Position numbers and translations under genes: made by a program. Shown one piece after another: positions 24,231 to 35,920 of a DNA stretch of 64,000 nucleotides. The stretch is from Myxococcales bacterium (GTDB lineage: Bacteria > Myxococcota_A > Polyangia > Palsa-1104 > SHYY01). The notes under the pieces were generated by a model. That model worked only from the letters and a program-made list of their open reading frames with translations. It had not been told where the DNA came from and did not search any database. Position 1 is the first letter of the stretch. The number at the start of each line of letters is the position of its first letter. The DNA is taken from contig SHYY01000005.1 of NCBI GenBank assembly GCA_009692555.1, positions 1-64,000 on the forward strand, in the 5' to 3' direction.

Positions 24231-25330
24231 TCCTCGCTCTTTTCCTCGGTCGCGGCGCTCGCCGCCGGTGCCTCCTCGGCCTCCTCCTCCTCGTCGTCCG
24301 ATCCCTTGAACGGATTCATCAGCGTTCCGGTGACCGCGATGTAGATGCTCGAGGTCGCCACGGGATCCGGATCGAACACCACCCACTGGGTTCGCACGCC
24401 CACCTCGAGCCCGATCAGGAAGTCCGGGTTGAGCGGCATGGTCGCGCCCGCACCGACGAGGAAACCGCCGGTGAGCGCGTTGCCATCCTTGCCGGGCTGG
24501 ATGGTGAACAGCGCGCCGACGTTGCCGCCCGCGATGGCGTAGACGCGCAGCTTGCCGCGCAGGAGCGAGCCGACGAAGGGCGCGAAGTCGAGGCCGCCGG
24601 TGATGCCGCCGAAGGAGACCTCGGCCTTGGTGCTGGCGGTCGCCGAGTACTCGATGTCGGCGGCGACGAGGAAGGAGCGCGTCTGGTACCCGACCCGCAG
24701 GCCGGGACCGAACGAGGTGGAGGCGAGGATGGTGTAGCGCGAGTTCCAGTCGAGGGTGAGGACGCTGGTGGCGATCACCGGCTGGACCGCCAGGCCGGTC
24801 GGGAGATCGATCACCTGGGCCGCCGGTCTCGCCGTGCGCCGCTTCTTCGCCGGGCCCGCCGCCTGGGCCGCCGCGACCTCGACCTCCCACTCCTTCGCCT
24901 CGGGGTTCCAGCGCCGCTTCGTCACCTTGCGCCGCCCCCGCGGGTCGTATTCGGTGGTGGTCCAGCTCCCGCCGATCTGCGCGCCCTTCGGGTCGAAGCG
25001 CGCGGTCTCCTTGTCGACCTCGCGCCCGCCCTTGTAGTCCCAGCTGGTCTTGGTCTCGGTCGCGCCTTCGGCGTAGTAGACGCGCCGCTCCTTGTGCACC
25101 AGGCGCCCCTCGTCGTCGTACTTGTAGGTGGTCTGCTCGCGCAGCTTGCCCGCGGGATCGAACTCCTTCTCCGAGGTGGGACGCCCCTCCTCGTCGGTGA
25201 CGTGCTCGGCCTTGCCGCCGTAGGTCCCGCGCTGGGCGGGCGCATCGGCAGCCCCCGCGGGGGAAATCCCCGGGCCGACGAGCAGCCACGCGGCGGCGAG
25301 CAGCGAAAGAGTCCCCTGGGTCAGCCTCAT
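24227..25330 (-). CDS. Outer-membrane beta-barrel-like protein with N-terminal YD-like repeats
   Basis: The start at 25330 has an AGGAGG site seven bases upstream and gives 367 residues with a signal peptide cleaved after SPAGA. Residues about 30-145 contain repeated Tyr/Asp-rich strands (KYDDEGRLVHKERRVYYAEG, TTTEYDPRGRRKVTKRRW) similar to YD or YwqK-type repeats. A linker (PAKKRRTARPAAQ) leads to a C-terminal domain of alternating strands with aromatic ends (YTILASTSFGPGLRVGYQTR, FLVAADIEYSATASTKAEVS), typical of an eight-to-ten-strand barrel. A Glu-rich tail ends the chain. Role unknown. Convergent with the small lipoprotein gene. Confidence 0.75.
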   Translation of the reverse strand: MRLTQGTLSLLAAAWLLVGPGISPAGAADAPAQRGTYGGKAEHVTDEEGRPTSEKEFDPAGKLREQTTYKYDDEGRLVHKERRVYYAEGATETKTSWDYKGGREVDKETARFDPKGAQIGGSWTTTEYDPRGRRKVTKRRWNPEAKEWEVEVAAAQAAGPAKKRRTARPAAQVIDLPTGLAVQPVIATSVLTLDWNSRYTILASTSFGPGLRVGYQTRSFLVAADIEYSATASTKAEVSFGGITGGLDFAPFVGSLLRGKLRVYAIAGGNVGALFTIQPGKDGNALTGGFLVGAGATMPLNPDFLIGLEVGVRTQWVVFDPDPVATSSIYIAVTGTLMNPFKGSDDEEEEAEEAPAASAATEEKSED

Positions 25331-25469
25331 CGTGAATCCTCCTGCCCACCAGAAACCCGGGGCCCGTCGAAAAGGCAACCTTTTTCTCGTCGGGCGAGCG
25401 GATGGAAGGGGCGAGTCCCAGAAGCCCACCGTGCGCCGTGAAGCGGCGCCTTGCACCACCAACCCCGTG

Positions 25470-25826
25470 GGATGAAAAGGAACCCACCCTGGCAAGAGTC
25501 GAGCAACCAGGTAGCCCGGCCCCCTGCGTGACACCGCGAGGTGTCCAGCAGAAGCGGGGCCTGCATGTCGTCGGCGGCAATCCACGGCTGCGAAGTGACG
25601 GGCCGCAACGCACAGTCAACCCAGATGTAGCCTCGTTAGAGAATGGAGAGGCCGAGTCTCTGGAGATCGGGCGAAGGCAGCATGTGTGGGCGATGGGCTC
25701 GAAGAACGCGCCGACGCACTCTCCCGGGGTAGCAGGGGCGGCACGTCGCGACGGGAAGGCGCTGAACACGGGAGACCTCGTCCGGTGCGGGTGGCACCCG
25801 CAACCGCAGGCACAAGGCCGCGAGCC
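25470..25826 (+). ncRNA. Unassigned structured-RNA-like region, possibly the 5' part of a group II intron
   Basis: No convincing protein is encoded between 25331 and 26009. The stretch has strong local helices. GGCCCC (about 25519) pairs with GGGGCC (about 25555) around CTGC/GCAG and a GACACC-GCGA-GGTGTC hairpin with a GNRA tetraloop. TGCGGGT pairs with ACCCGCA near 25787-25803, and TCTCCCG with CGGGAGA across about 25722-25778. The segment GAGCAACCAGGTAGCCCGG recalls domain I of bacterial group II introns. No reverse transcriptase and no domain V occur here. The assignment is tentative; another structured RNA or a decayed element would also fit. Confidence 0.35.
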
Positions 25827-25948
25827 GATGCTCACGCGCTTGTGCCGGAGAGGTGATCCCCCGCGCGAGAGTGCCCCTGAATCGACTACGACTACGACTA
25901 CGACTACGACTACGTGAGCGGAGGGACCCCCTTCTTCGTTAAGCACCC
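25827..25948 (+). repeat. S23-tail plus CGACTA array (copy 2)
   Basis: Positions 25827-25882 encode MLTRLCRRGDPPRESAPES, nearly identical in DNA and protein to the C-terminus of the S23-like fragment at 1-60 (minus strand). The CGACTA array fills 25883-25914, and the flank CGTGA..GAGGGACCCCC..GTTAAGCACCC follows to 25948, as at 338-410. Only the tail of the S23 gene is present here: similarity stops abruptly at GATGCTCACGCGC, where the structured RNA-like region begins. This indicates a recombination or insertion junction. Confidence 0.75.
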
Positions 25949-26009
25949 ACGCATGAGGGCGGGTTGGACGGATCGAGGCTGAGGCCCTACATTGGCCGCG
26001 AGGAGTCCC

Positions 26010-26336
26010 ATGACGCTGCGAGGGCTGGAGCCGGAGCTTGCGACCCTGAAGCCGAGTGAAAAAGCGGAGGTCGTTCGCCGGTTCGCTCTTGAGATCGCCC
26101 ACTGTTGGCCGGGGATCGAGAGGACGTCAGGCGTGGTAGGCGGCGATGCGTGCATCGTGCCGACGAGGATCCCTGTGTGGGCGCTCGATAACTACCGCCG
26201 CCTCGCGTGGAGCCAAGCGCGAATCCTGGAGAACTACCCGGGTCTACGGGCGGCGGATCCCGTGAACGCCTGGGCCTACGCGGACGCCCACCGGGATGAG
26301 ATCGACGTCGCCATCCGGGAGAACGAGACGGCGTAG
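26010..26336 (+). CDS. DUF433 protein, putative antitoxin
   Basis: The start at 26010 follows an AGGAG site and gives 108 residues. The C-terminal half holds the DUF433 helix-turn-helix core: PTRIPVWALDNYRRLAWSQARILENYPGLRAADPVNAWAYADAH. DUF433 proteins are usually encoded directly upstream of a DUF5615 or VapC-like PIN protein and are annotated as antitoxins (VapB45-like). Three bases separate it from the downstream PIN-like gene, so the pair is co-translated. The pair is flanked by repeats, consistent with an accessory island. Confidence 0.85.
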   Translation: MTLRGLEPELATLKPSEKAEVVRRFALEIAHCWPGIERTSGVVGGDACIVPTRIPVWALDNYRRLAWSQARILENYPGLRAADPVNAWAYADAHRDEIDVAIRENETA

Positions 26337-26339
26337 GCG

Positions 26340-26633
26340 ATGGCGCGACTCTACGTGGACGAAAACTTCCCGTTCGCCGTCGTCAAGGGATGGCGGGAAC
26401 GCGGGCACGACGCGCTCACGGCGGCCGAAGCCGGTAACGCCAACCGCGCCCTCCCCGATGAGGAGGTGCTGGCATTCGCCGCGCGCGAAGGGCGGGCGGT
26501 CCTCACGCTCAACCGACGCGACTTCGTTCGGCTCCACCGGGAGCGACCGCTGCACGGAGGGATCATCGTCTGCACGCAGGACGAAGATGCCCCCGGACAG
26601 GCGGAGCGGATCCACGGGACGATCACCGGTTGA
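26340..26633 (+). CDS. DUF5615 PIN-like protein, putative toxin
   Basis: The 97-residue product begins MARLYVDENFPFAVVKGWRERGHDALTAAEAG, with the first PIN-like acidic residue in YVDENF. It continues with DEEVLAFAAREGRAVLTLNRRDF, the second acidic cluster, and HGGIIVCTQDED. This is the DUF5615/Mut7-C-like group of PIN-fold proteins, probably RNA-cleaving ribonucleases controlled by the DUF433 partner. Acidic residues expected for metal binding (D7, E8, D61-like) are present. Activity is inferred from family only. Confidence 0.85.
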   Translation: MARLYVDENFPFAVVKGWRERGHDALTAAEAGNANRALPDEEVLAFAAREGRAVLTLNRRDFVRLHRERPLHGGIIVCTQDEDAPGQAERIHGTITG

Positions 26634-26829
26634 CCTCGCTGGACCGGCAGCTCGTGCGCGTGAACCGACCTGCGCGCTGATCCGGTCGAGGGAACCAGGC
26701 GAGCGGCGGCGTCGCCGAGGAGGACGAGATGGTGGCCGCGGGCGAGCCGAAGGGCGGGCCCGGACAGCACCCGGCGCTGCCCCGCCCCACGAAGCCGCCT
26801 CCGCGCGGATCGCGTCGGCCGACCCCTCT

Positions 26830-27057
26830 TCAGCGAGGGCGGGCGCACAGCGACGGTAGGGACGGCTGCGGGCCACCGGCGCTCGCCAGCGGTCGCGAGG
26901 CGAAGAGCTGGATCTGGGGCAGCTCATCGTCGCCCGCGGGCTCCTCCGGGTCGTCGAGGCGACCGCGACGGCCCAGCAGATCCAGGACGCTCTTGATGAT
27001 CCGGCGGAGCAGGTCGGCGACCTCGTCGTCCGTCCGGGGGCACTCCCCCCGCAGATC
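26830..27057 (-). other. Possible remnant of a mobile-element protein in an otherwise non-coding stretch
   Basis: The 590 bases between the DUF5615 gene and the regulator gene at 27226 hold no gene I can name. One minus-strand frame encodes 75 residues without its own start (ECPRTDDEVADLLRRIIKSV then LDLLGRRGRLDDPEE). The TDDEV..LL.RI...VL.LL.RRG pattern recalls the linker of IS91-like transposases, but this is from memory of the family and cannot be verified here. A stop codon lies immediately upstream. The rest (26637-26829) shows no other signal. Confidence 0.2.
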
Positions 27058-27121
27058 TTATTCAGTCCAGGGGAGCCTGGAGGCAGACGATGGAAGCGCG
27101 GACGCGCGGCTTCATCGTTGC

Positions 27122-27220
27122 GGGAACGGCAACGGCAACGGCAACGGCAACGGGAACGGCAACGGGAACGGCAACGGGAACGGCAACGGGAACGGCAACG
27201 GCAACGGCAACGGCAACGGA
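27122..27220 (+). repeat. GGCAAC/GGGAAC hexanucleotide tandem array
   Basis: About sixteen tandem copies of a six-base unit, GGCAAC with regular GGGAAC variants, fill 27122-27220, ending five bases before the stop of the regulator gene (minus strand). Interspersed variant units alternate in the middle of the array, which points to slippage plus higher-order duplication of a 12-base unit. A short, imperfect related sequence (GTTGCCGTCGCCGTGGCC) lies at about 49587 upstream of engB. Confidence 0.85.
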
Positions 27221-27225
27221 CCGCT

Positions 27226-28775
<1,550 letters not shown>

Positions 28776-28779
<4 letters not shown>

Positions 28780-30530
28780 CCGTTGCCATGGTCATCGGGT
28801 GGGGCCGTCTCGGGAGCTGGGAGGAAGACGCGGAACACCGTGCCACCCTCGGGGCGCCCTTCGATCTCGATCCATCCGTCGTGATCCTTGACGATTCCCT
28901 GCGAGACCGCAAGCCCGAGGCCGGTGCCCCCGCCGTCCTGCTTGGTGGAGTAGAAGGGCTCGAAGATCCGCTCGCGATCCTCGAGCGGGATACCGATGCC
29001 GTTATCGGCGATCTCGAGCACGAGGTAGGGGCCCTCCGGCGCGGTGTCGAGCCCCGGCTTGCGACGGCGGAGCGCGCGGATCGCGATCTCCATCGTGCCG
29101 CCCGCGCCCATCGCCTGGATCGCGTTGATGCACAGGTTCAAGCACACCTGCTGGAGCTGATCGCCGTCACCGATCACCACCGAATTCTCGGGGATGCCCG
29201 CGCCGGGGTCGCGAGCGAGTGGCTGCGCGCGCACCGCGATGTTCGAGGCGGCGAGCTGGTGCTCGAGGAAGTCGATCGAGTCCTTGACGACGGTGGCGAG
29301 GTCGACCGGGCCGCGCACGGCGACCTTCTTGCGCGCGTAGTCGAGGAGCTGCTGGATGATCTTGGTGATGCGTGCGGCCTGGGCGGCGATGATCCCGGCG
29401 TTCTTCGCCACCTCGACGGGATCGCCCGATTTCTTCTCCATGGTGCGGGCGCGGCCGCCGATCACGTTGAGCGGTGTGCCGACCTCGTGGGCGATGCCCG
29501 CGGCGAGCTGGCCGATGGTGGCGAGCTTCTCGGAGTGGCGGAGGCGCGCCTCGAGCGCCAGCTTGGCTTCGAGGCCGCGCTGGGTCTCGACCCGAGCCTC
29601 GCGGAGGCTGGCGGTCATCTGGTTGAAGCGGTCGGCGAGGTCGCCGATCTCGTCGCCGCGCTCGCGCAGGATGGCGCGGGTGAGGTCGCCGTGGGAGACC
29701 TCGTCGATGCCCTCGACCAGGCGCTTCAGCGGGCCTGCGATGCCGCTGCGCGTCGTCAGCCACACCAGCCCGGCGAGCACCAGCCCGACCAGGACGACGG
29801 TCGCCGCGACGTTGCGCTGGGTCGCGGCGAGGGTGCGCTCGGCGTCCGATGCGTCGCGCACCAGCTCGACGGCGGCGACGACGTTCTGCTGCTCGTCGCG
29901 GATCGGCACGACGTAGGCGTAGAGGTGGCGATCGTCGCTCTCGAGGTGCTCGCCGAAGGGCTCGCCGGTGATCTGGACACGACGCAGACGCGCCTCGCGG
30001 GTGCCGTCGGCGGGCGGCGGCGTCAGCTCCTCGTCGTCCCCGGCGCCGCCGTCGTGGAGCAGCGCGCCGAGGCTGCCGGGCGTGCCGCTCGAAGGTGCTC
30101 CACCGTCGAGCCGGGGAGCGATCCCCGGGGTGGGCGTGGGGGCGGGTGCGGCGGGGCGGAGGTCGAGATACTCGATCCGCAAGGTCTCCTCGCGGGCCCG
30201 CACCCGCGCGATCAGGCGCCGTGGATCCTCGGCGTGGAGCGCCTCCTGGAGCGCTGCCGGAAGCGCGCTCCCGAGCGCCTCCGACTGGTAGATCACCGGG
30301 TAGAGGTTCCGGAGCTGGCGCTGCAGCTCCGCGGCTCCACGCACCTTGCGCGCCGCCGCGGCCGACGACTCCAGCGAGATCTGCAGCGCGCTGCCGAGGG
30401 AGTGGGTCTGGCGCTCGAGATCGTCGGCCAGCTCGGCGCGCCGGATCCGCACCGAGACGTACCCGTAGACGCCGAGGGCGATGATCACCAGCGTACCGAC
30501 CGAGATCGTGATCCGGGTGCCGAGCTTCAC
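28776..30530 (-). CDS. Membrane sensor histidine kinase (NtrB/ZraS-like)
   Basis: The 584-residue protein has one N-terminal membrane span (residues 8-27), a periplasmic sensor region of about 210 residues with a Pro-rich low-complexity insert, a second span (242-260), HAMP (261-315), HisKA with phospho-His348 in [13 protein letters not shown], and a HATPase domain ([37 protein letters not shown]). The HEVGTPLN form is typical of NtrC-partner kinases. Signal unknown. The gene overlaps the upstream unknown gene (30527-30530) and the downstream regulator gene, so it is part of a tight operon with carA and pyrC. Confidence 0.92.
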
Positions 30531-31171
30531 GAGAGTGGGTCAAGTAGAGCGGCGTAGACCCGCGACGGCTTGACGTGGCGGTAGCGTTCGCAGCGTACCC
30601 GGAGGCGGAGGAGGCGGAACAGCAGCTCCTCGCGCGGGCGGCGATCGCGGCGCGCCTGGATCACCTGGCTTCGTACGCCCTCTTCGGCCTCGCGCGGGTG
30701 GAAGCAGAAGGTGCGCGCGAACAGCAGCTCCGGCGGCGCGCTGACGTCGGCGATCAGGCGTCCGTCGAAGAGTTCGCCCGGGCCCAGGCCGGCGAGCTGC
30801 CGTCGCTCGTGCACCCGGAAGGTACCGCCGCCCCATAGATCGTCGAGCAGCACTCCGTCGGAGAAGGCGGTCCGGACCTGGAAGAGGCTGCGGTGCGAGC
30901 AGGCGAGGGCGGCGAGCTCGTCGCGCCGGGCCTGGTCCGCGGGCCCCGTCGCCTGGGCCCCCTGGATCTGCGCCTCGATCGGCGCGCGTCCGCCCGGGCG
31001 GAAGTCAATCAGGAACCACTCGAGGAAGGCCGAGGCGCGCTCCTCGAACAGCGGCTCGTCGTCGTGGACCACCCCGGCGAGGCGATCCCACTCCGCGCGC
31101 GCGGTCATCAGCGCCGGTTGATCGAGGACCGCCTGCGCGATCGCGCGGTCGAGCTCCTGGTGGACGATCAT
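30527..31171 (-). CDS. Hypothetical protein in the pyrC-carA-kinase operon
   Basis: The start at 31171 ([18 protein letters not shown]) overlaps the carA stop by ATGA and gives 214 residues. The sequence is mostly helical and charged with the blocks [41 protein letters not shown] and [27 protein letters not shown]. There is no signal peptide and no membrane segment, so it is cytoplasmic. I do not recognise the family. Its 3' end overlaps the histidine kinase start, which links it translationally to both metabolic and signalling genes. Confidence 0.7.
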   Translation of the reverse strand: MIVHQELDRAIAQAVLDQPALMTARAEWDRLAGVVHDDEPLFEERASAFLEWFLIDFRPGGRAPIEAQIQGAQATGPADQARRDELAALACSHRSLFQVRTAFSDGVLLDDLWGGGTFRVHERRQLAGLGPGELFDGRLIADVSAPPELLFARTFCFHPREAEEGVRSQVIQARRDRRPREELLFRLLRLRVRCERYRHVKPSRVYAALLDPLS

Positions 31172-32332
31172 GCGCCGCGGCGTGCGATCGTCGGCCGCCG
31201 TCCCCAATCGTCCATCAGACCCACGAAGCCCTCGAAGAGGTAGCCGGCGTCGTGCGGTCCCGGCGACGCCTCAGGGTGGTATTGCACGCTGAAGACCGGG
31301 CGCCCGGCGAGGCGCATCCCCTCGACGGTGCCATCGTTCAGGTTCACATGCGAGAGCTCGGCGCGACCTGCGAGGCTCGCGACGTCGACCGCGAAGCCGT
31401 GGTTCTGGGAGGTGATCTCGACCTTGCGGGTGGCGAGGTCCATCACCGGCTGGTTGGCGCCGTGGTGGCCGAACTTGAGCTTGTAGGTGGTGCCGCCGAG
31501 GGCGAGGCCCAGGATCTGGTGGCCGAGGCAGATCCCGAAGAGGGGGCGGCCGGAGTCGAGCAGGCGGCGGCACGCCTCGGCGGCGTAGGGCACCGCGGCG
31601 GGATCGCCCGGACCGTTGGAGAGGAAGATCCCGTCGGGGGCGAGGGCGAGCGCCTCCTCGGCGGGCGTCGCGGCGGGGACCACCGTCACCCGGCAGCCGA
31701 AATCGACCAGACGGCGGAGGATGCTGCGCTTGATCCCGAAATCGTAGGCCACCACGTGATGGCGGGCGGCGGGCAGGAGCGCGGCGTCCTGCGCGTGGCG
31801 CCACGAGGGCTCGCTCCACGGGTAGGGCTCCCGGGCGGTGACCTCGCGGACCAGGTCGCGCCCGGCGAGGCCGGGGGTGGCGCGCACCCGGTCGATGAGG
31901 TCGGCGTCGCTGGCGCTCTCGTCGGTGGAGAGGAGTCCGCGCAGCATGCCGAGGGTGCGGAGCTTGCGCGTCAGGGCGCGCGTGTCGATGCCGGCGAGGC
32001 CGGAGACCCCCGCCCGCGCGAGGTGATCGGAGAGCGATTCGCGGCCGCGCCACGACGAGAACCGCGGCGACAGCGCGCGAACCACCAGCCCCGCGAGCCA
32101 CGCCCGGGGGGACTCGTCGTCCTCGGGGTTGCATCCCACGTTGCCCATCTCGGGGGCGGTCATCACCACGATCTGGCCGCGGTAGGAGGGATCGGAGAGC
32201 ACCTCCTGGTAGCCGGTGATCGCGGTGTTGAAGACGACTTCTCCGTCGCTGTCGCCGCCGCGCGCCCCGAACGCCTCGCCGCGGAAGATCGTTCCGTCCT
32301 CGAGCGCCAGGCGGCCGCTGCGAAGCTCCAGC

Positions 32333-32340
<8 letters not shown>
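31168..32340 (-). CDS. carA: Carbamoyl-phosphate synthase small subunit
   Basis: The 390-residue product matches CarA in length and domains. The N-terminal CPSase domain includes [14 protein letters not shown] and [19 protein letters not shown]; the C-terminal class I glutamine amidotransferase has the nucleophile Cys271 in [16 protein letters not shown] and the His/Glu pair in [10 protein letters not shown]. It releases ammonia from glutamine for the CarB subunit to form carbamoyl phosphate, feeding pyrimidine and arginine synthesis. carB is not in the window. It overlaps pyrC by 8 bases upstream and the unknown gene downstream. Confidence 0.95.
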
Positions 32341-33655
<1,315 letters not shown>

Positions 33656-33667
33656 CGAGGCGCGGTT

Positions 33668-34768
33668 CTACTCGATCGCAACGGCGCGCTCAAGCGGAAG
33701 CGTCGGCGCCAGCCACGTGGTCTCGATCCATTCGAGCGTCTCCCGCATCTCGGGCTGGCCGCACAGCCAGGCGGCGTGCTGATCGAGGTTCCGGTACAGC
33801 TCGGCCGGATCGCCGTAGAACGCCTTTGCCACCTGCTTGAGCTCCGCCATCGGCGGGGAGTAGCGGTAGAACCTTCGCCCGAGCAGCTGATGGCACTGGA
33901 AGGTGACCTGCTCGATCGATCCCTGGAGGAGGAGGTCGGCGAGGAAGAGCGGGCGAAGGAGGATCCACTGCATCCAGCCCCAGTTGAGGTCGCCGGAGGC
34001 GCTGACCGCGCGCCACGGATCGAGCGTCTTCAGGGTGCCGAGGAGGCCGTCCCGGATCTTGCCTGTGACGCTTTTTCGCTCGGCCAGCGACTCGCGCCCG
34101 CCCATGGAGAAGAGGGTCATGTGGCGTAGCCGATCGCTCTCGGCCTCGCCCGGGAGCGGTGGGTCGGTGACCTTCATGTACTGGAGACCGCTGGCGAGCG
34201 CGCCCATCGCCGGGTTGTTGGCGACCACGCCGCCGTCGAGGTAGAAGTTGTCGTTGTTGCCGCTGTGGAGCGGCAGCAGCATCGGGAAGGCGCTGCTCGC
34301 CAGCGCCGCGTCGACGAGAGTGACCTCGGAGTGGCCTTCGGGGACGAAGTTGCGGAACAGGTGGGGGCGCCAGTGGAAGGCGTCGAAGGTGACGATGGTC
34401 GCCAGCCGATCGAGGTCGCCGAGGGTGAGGGTGCCGTAGATCTCGGGCTGCTGGAGAAAGGACCGGAGATCGCGCGAGAGGTTGAGGGGTCCGCCACCGA
34501 GCAGCAGGCGGACGGTGCGGCCGGAGGTGGCGTGGAGCACCTTGCAAAGCCCGTTGGAGAAGGCGATGCAGCCGTCGATGATCTCGAGCGGCTTCATCTT
34601 GCCCTCGGCGAGGCGGGCGGCGAGGTAGAGGGCGGTGAAGGCGCCGTCGGAGGTGCCGGCGAACATCTCGGTGGCGGCGAGGGTGCCGGGGCGCTTTTCC
34701 TCCATGTGGCGGAGGAGGCGGATCAGCAGGAGCGGGGAGGGCCCGCCGTCGATGGCCAGTACTCGCAT
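33668..34768 (-). CDS. Patatin-like phospholipase
   Basis: The 366-residue product has the patatin nucleophile elbow GTSDG (Ser40) and the catalytic Asp178 in LDGGVVANNPA, forming the Ser-Asp dyad. The oxyanion region near the N-terminus is DGGPSPLLLIRLL, slightly changed from the usual DGGG.RG, so activity is probable but not certain. The C-terminal third (WMQWILLRPLFLADLLLQGS) is hydrophobic and may touch membranes. No signal peptide is present. Patatins hydrolyse acyl chains from phospholipids; targets unknown. It lies just downstream of the propeller-lipoprotein operon but has its own 66-base upstream gap. Confidence 0.88.
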   Translation of the reverse strand: MRVLAIDGGPSPLLLIRLLRHMEEKRPGTLAATEMFAGTSDGAFTALYLAARLAEGKMKPLEIIDGCIAFSNGLCKVLHATSGRTVRLLLGGGPLNLSRDLRSFLQQPEIYGTLTLGDLDRLATIVTFDAFHWRPHLFRNFVPEGHSEVTLVDAALASSAFPMLLPLHSGNNDNFYLDGGVVANNPAMGALASGLQYMKVTDPPLPGEAESDRLRHMTLFSMGGRESLAERKSVTGKIRDGLLGTLKTLDPWRAVSASGDLNWGWMQWILLRPLFLADLLLQGSIEQVTFQCHQLLGRRFYRYSPPMAELKQVAKAFYGDPAELYRNLDQHAAWLCGQPEMRETLEWIETTWLAPTLPLERAVAIE

Positions 34769-34834
34769 CGGTTTCCTCGCTTGGCGCGTATGCAGCGACG
34801 GGACGGTACCACGGCGGGGGAGCGCGTCGCGCGG

Positions 34835-35920
34835 CTACTTCGGCGCGCGGAAGACGCCGCCCTGGGGACCGTCGCTGGTGTAGTAGACGCAGGAGTCGTC
34901 GACGGCGAGGGTCCAGGGGAGGGCCTTGGCGGTGGCGAGCAGGGTCATCGCGCCGCCGGCCTTGGGCACCTTGCGGATCGTGCGGTCGAAGCGCTCCACC
35001 CAGTAGGCGTGCGTGTCGTCGAGCGCGACCGCGTACGGGTAGCTCTGCGCCGAAGCGAGCGTGCTCGGCGGTCCGCCCGCGAGCGGGATCCGCACCAGGC
35101 TGCTTCCCTTGTGGGAGATCAAATAGAGGTCGCTGCCGTCGACCGCGATGGCCGGTATGTACTGGTACCCCGCGGCGAGAACAACCGATGGACCACCCCC
35201 CTTGGGCGCGCGCAGCGCGGAGCCGGTGGTGCCGTTGCCCCAGTAGACGAAGTCGCCGTGCTCGACGAGGCTGAGCGCGTTGCCCTGCGCGGCGGCGAAG
35301 GGAGCCGGGCCTCCTCCGCCCTTCGCGGCGCGGGCGATCGACATCGAGCCCTCGTTGCTCCAGTAGACGTGGCTGTCGTCGACCGCGAGGCCGCGCGGGA
35401 TGTCCTGCCCCTGCGCCAGCGTGGTCACGGGGCCGCCCGCCTTGGCGACCCGCGAGATGGTCCCGGCCGAGTTGTCGGTCCAGTAGACGTGGGTCTCGTC
35501 GACGGCGAGGCCGAACGCGGGGGCGCCGGTGGCGGCGAGGACCAGGGCCGGGCCGCCCTCCTTGGCCACCCGCGACACGCCGCCGTTGAATCCGATGCCA
35601 AAGTAGACGGTGGCCCCGTCGAGCGCGAGGCTCGAGGCGCCGCGCGCGTCGAGGACCAGCTGGACCACGGGGTCGCCTTGCCGGCACAGCGGCGGGGGAG
35701 CGGGGAGGTCGCGCGCGGCGAGGTCGGGAGGCGTCGCGTCCACCGTCGCTGCGAGGTCCGAGACCGCCGCCGCTGCATCGCGGGCGATCGTGCCGGCGAG
35801 GTCGATCGCGACGCCGCCCTCGCCCGGCGCCATGGGATCGAGCAGGCGGGTGCGGCAGCCGGCCGCGATCAGGCAGCAGAGGCCCGCGGCAGCGACGGCG
35901 AACCGGGTGGCGGCCCGCAT
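34835..35920 (-). CDS. Lipoprotein with beta-propeller-like repeats (DUF5050-like)
   Basis: The start at 35920 lies in a TGATG overlap with the DUF3604 gene and gives 361 residues with lipobox LIAAGC (Cys22). After an Ala/Asp linker the protein consists of about six blades of the type GLAVDETHVYWTDNSAGTI-SRVAKAGG, each with VYW or its variants and a GG end. Such repeats form a beta-propeller and are frequent in Myxococcota lipoproteins, sometimes annotated DUF5050. A surface ligand-binding role is plausible. It is the last gene of a four-gene operon. Confidence 0.82.
   Translation of the reverse strand: MRAATRFAVAAAGLCCLIAAGCRTRLLDPMAPGEGGVAIDLAGTIARDAAAAVSDLAATVDATPPDLAARDLPAPPPLCRQGDPVVQLVLDARGASSLALDGATVYFGIGFNGGVSRVAKEGGPALVLAATGAPAFGLAVDETHVYWTDNSAGTISRVAKAGGPVTTLAQGQDIPRGLAVDDSHVYWSNEGSMSIARAAKGGGGPAPFAAAQGNALSLVEHGDFVYWGNGTTGSALRAPKGGGPSVVLAAGYQYIPAIAVDGSDLYLISHKGSSLVRIPLAGGPPSTLASAQSYPYAVALDDTHAYWVERFDRTIRKVPKAGGAMTLLATAKALPWTLAVDDSCVYYTSDGPQGGVFRAPK

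Noticed and set aside
25402-25917. A 171-residue plus-strand reading frame ending in poly-Thr
   Set aside because: The frame lies over stems with perfect pairing and a repeat array; only its last 19 residues resemble a protein (S23 tail). It is treated as RNA-like sequence plus repeat.
27118-27220. Tandem array as CRISPR
   Set aside because: Units are six bases with no spacers and no cas genes nearby; it is a simple tandem repeat.
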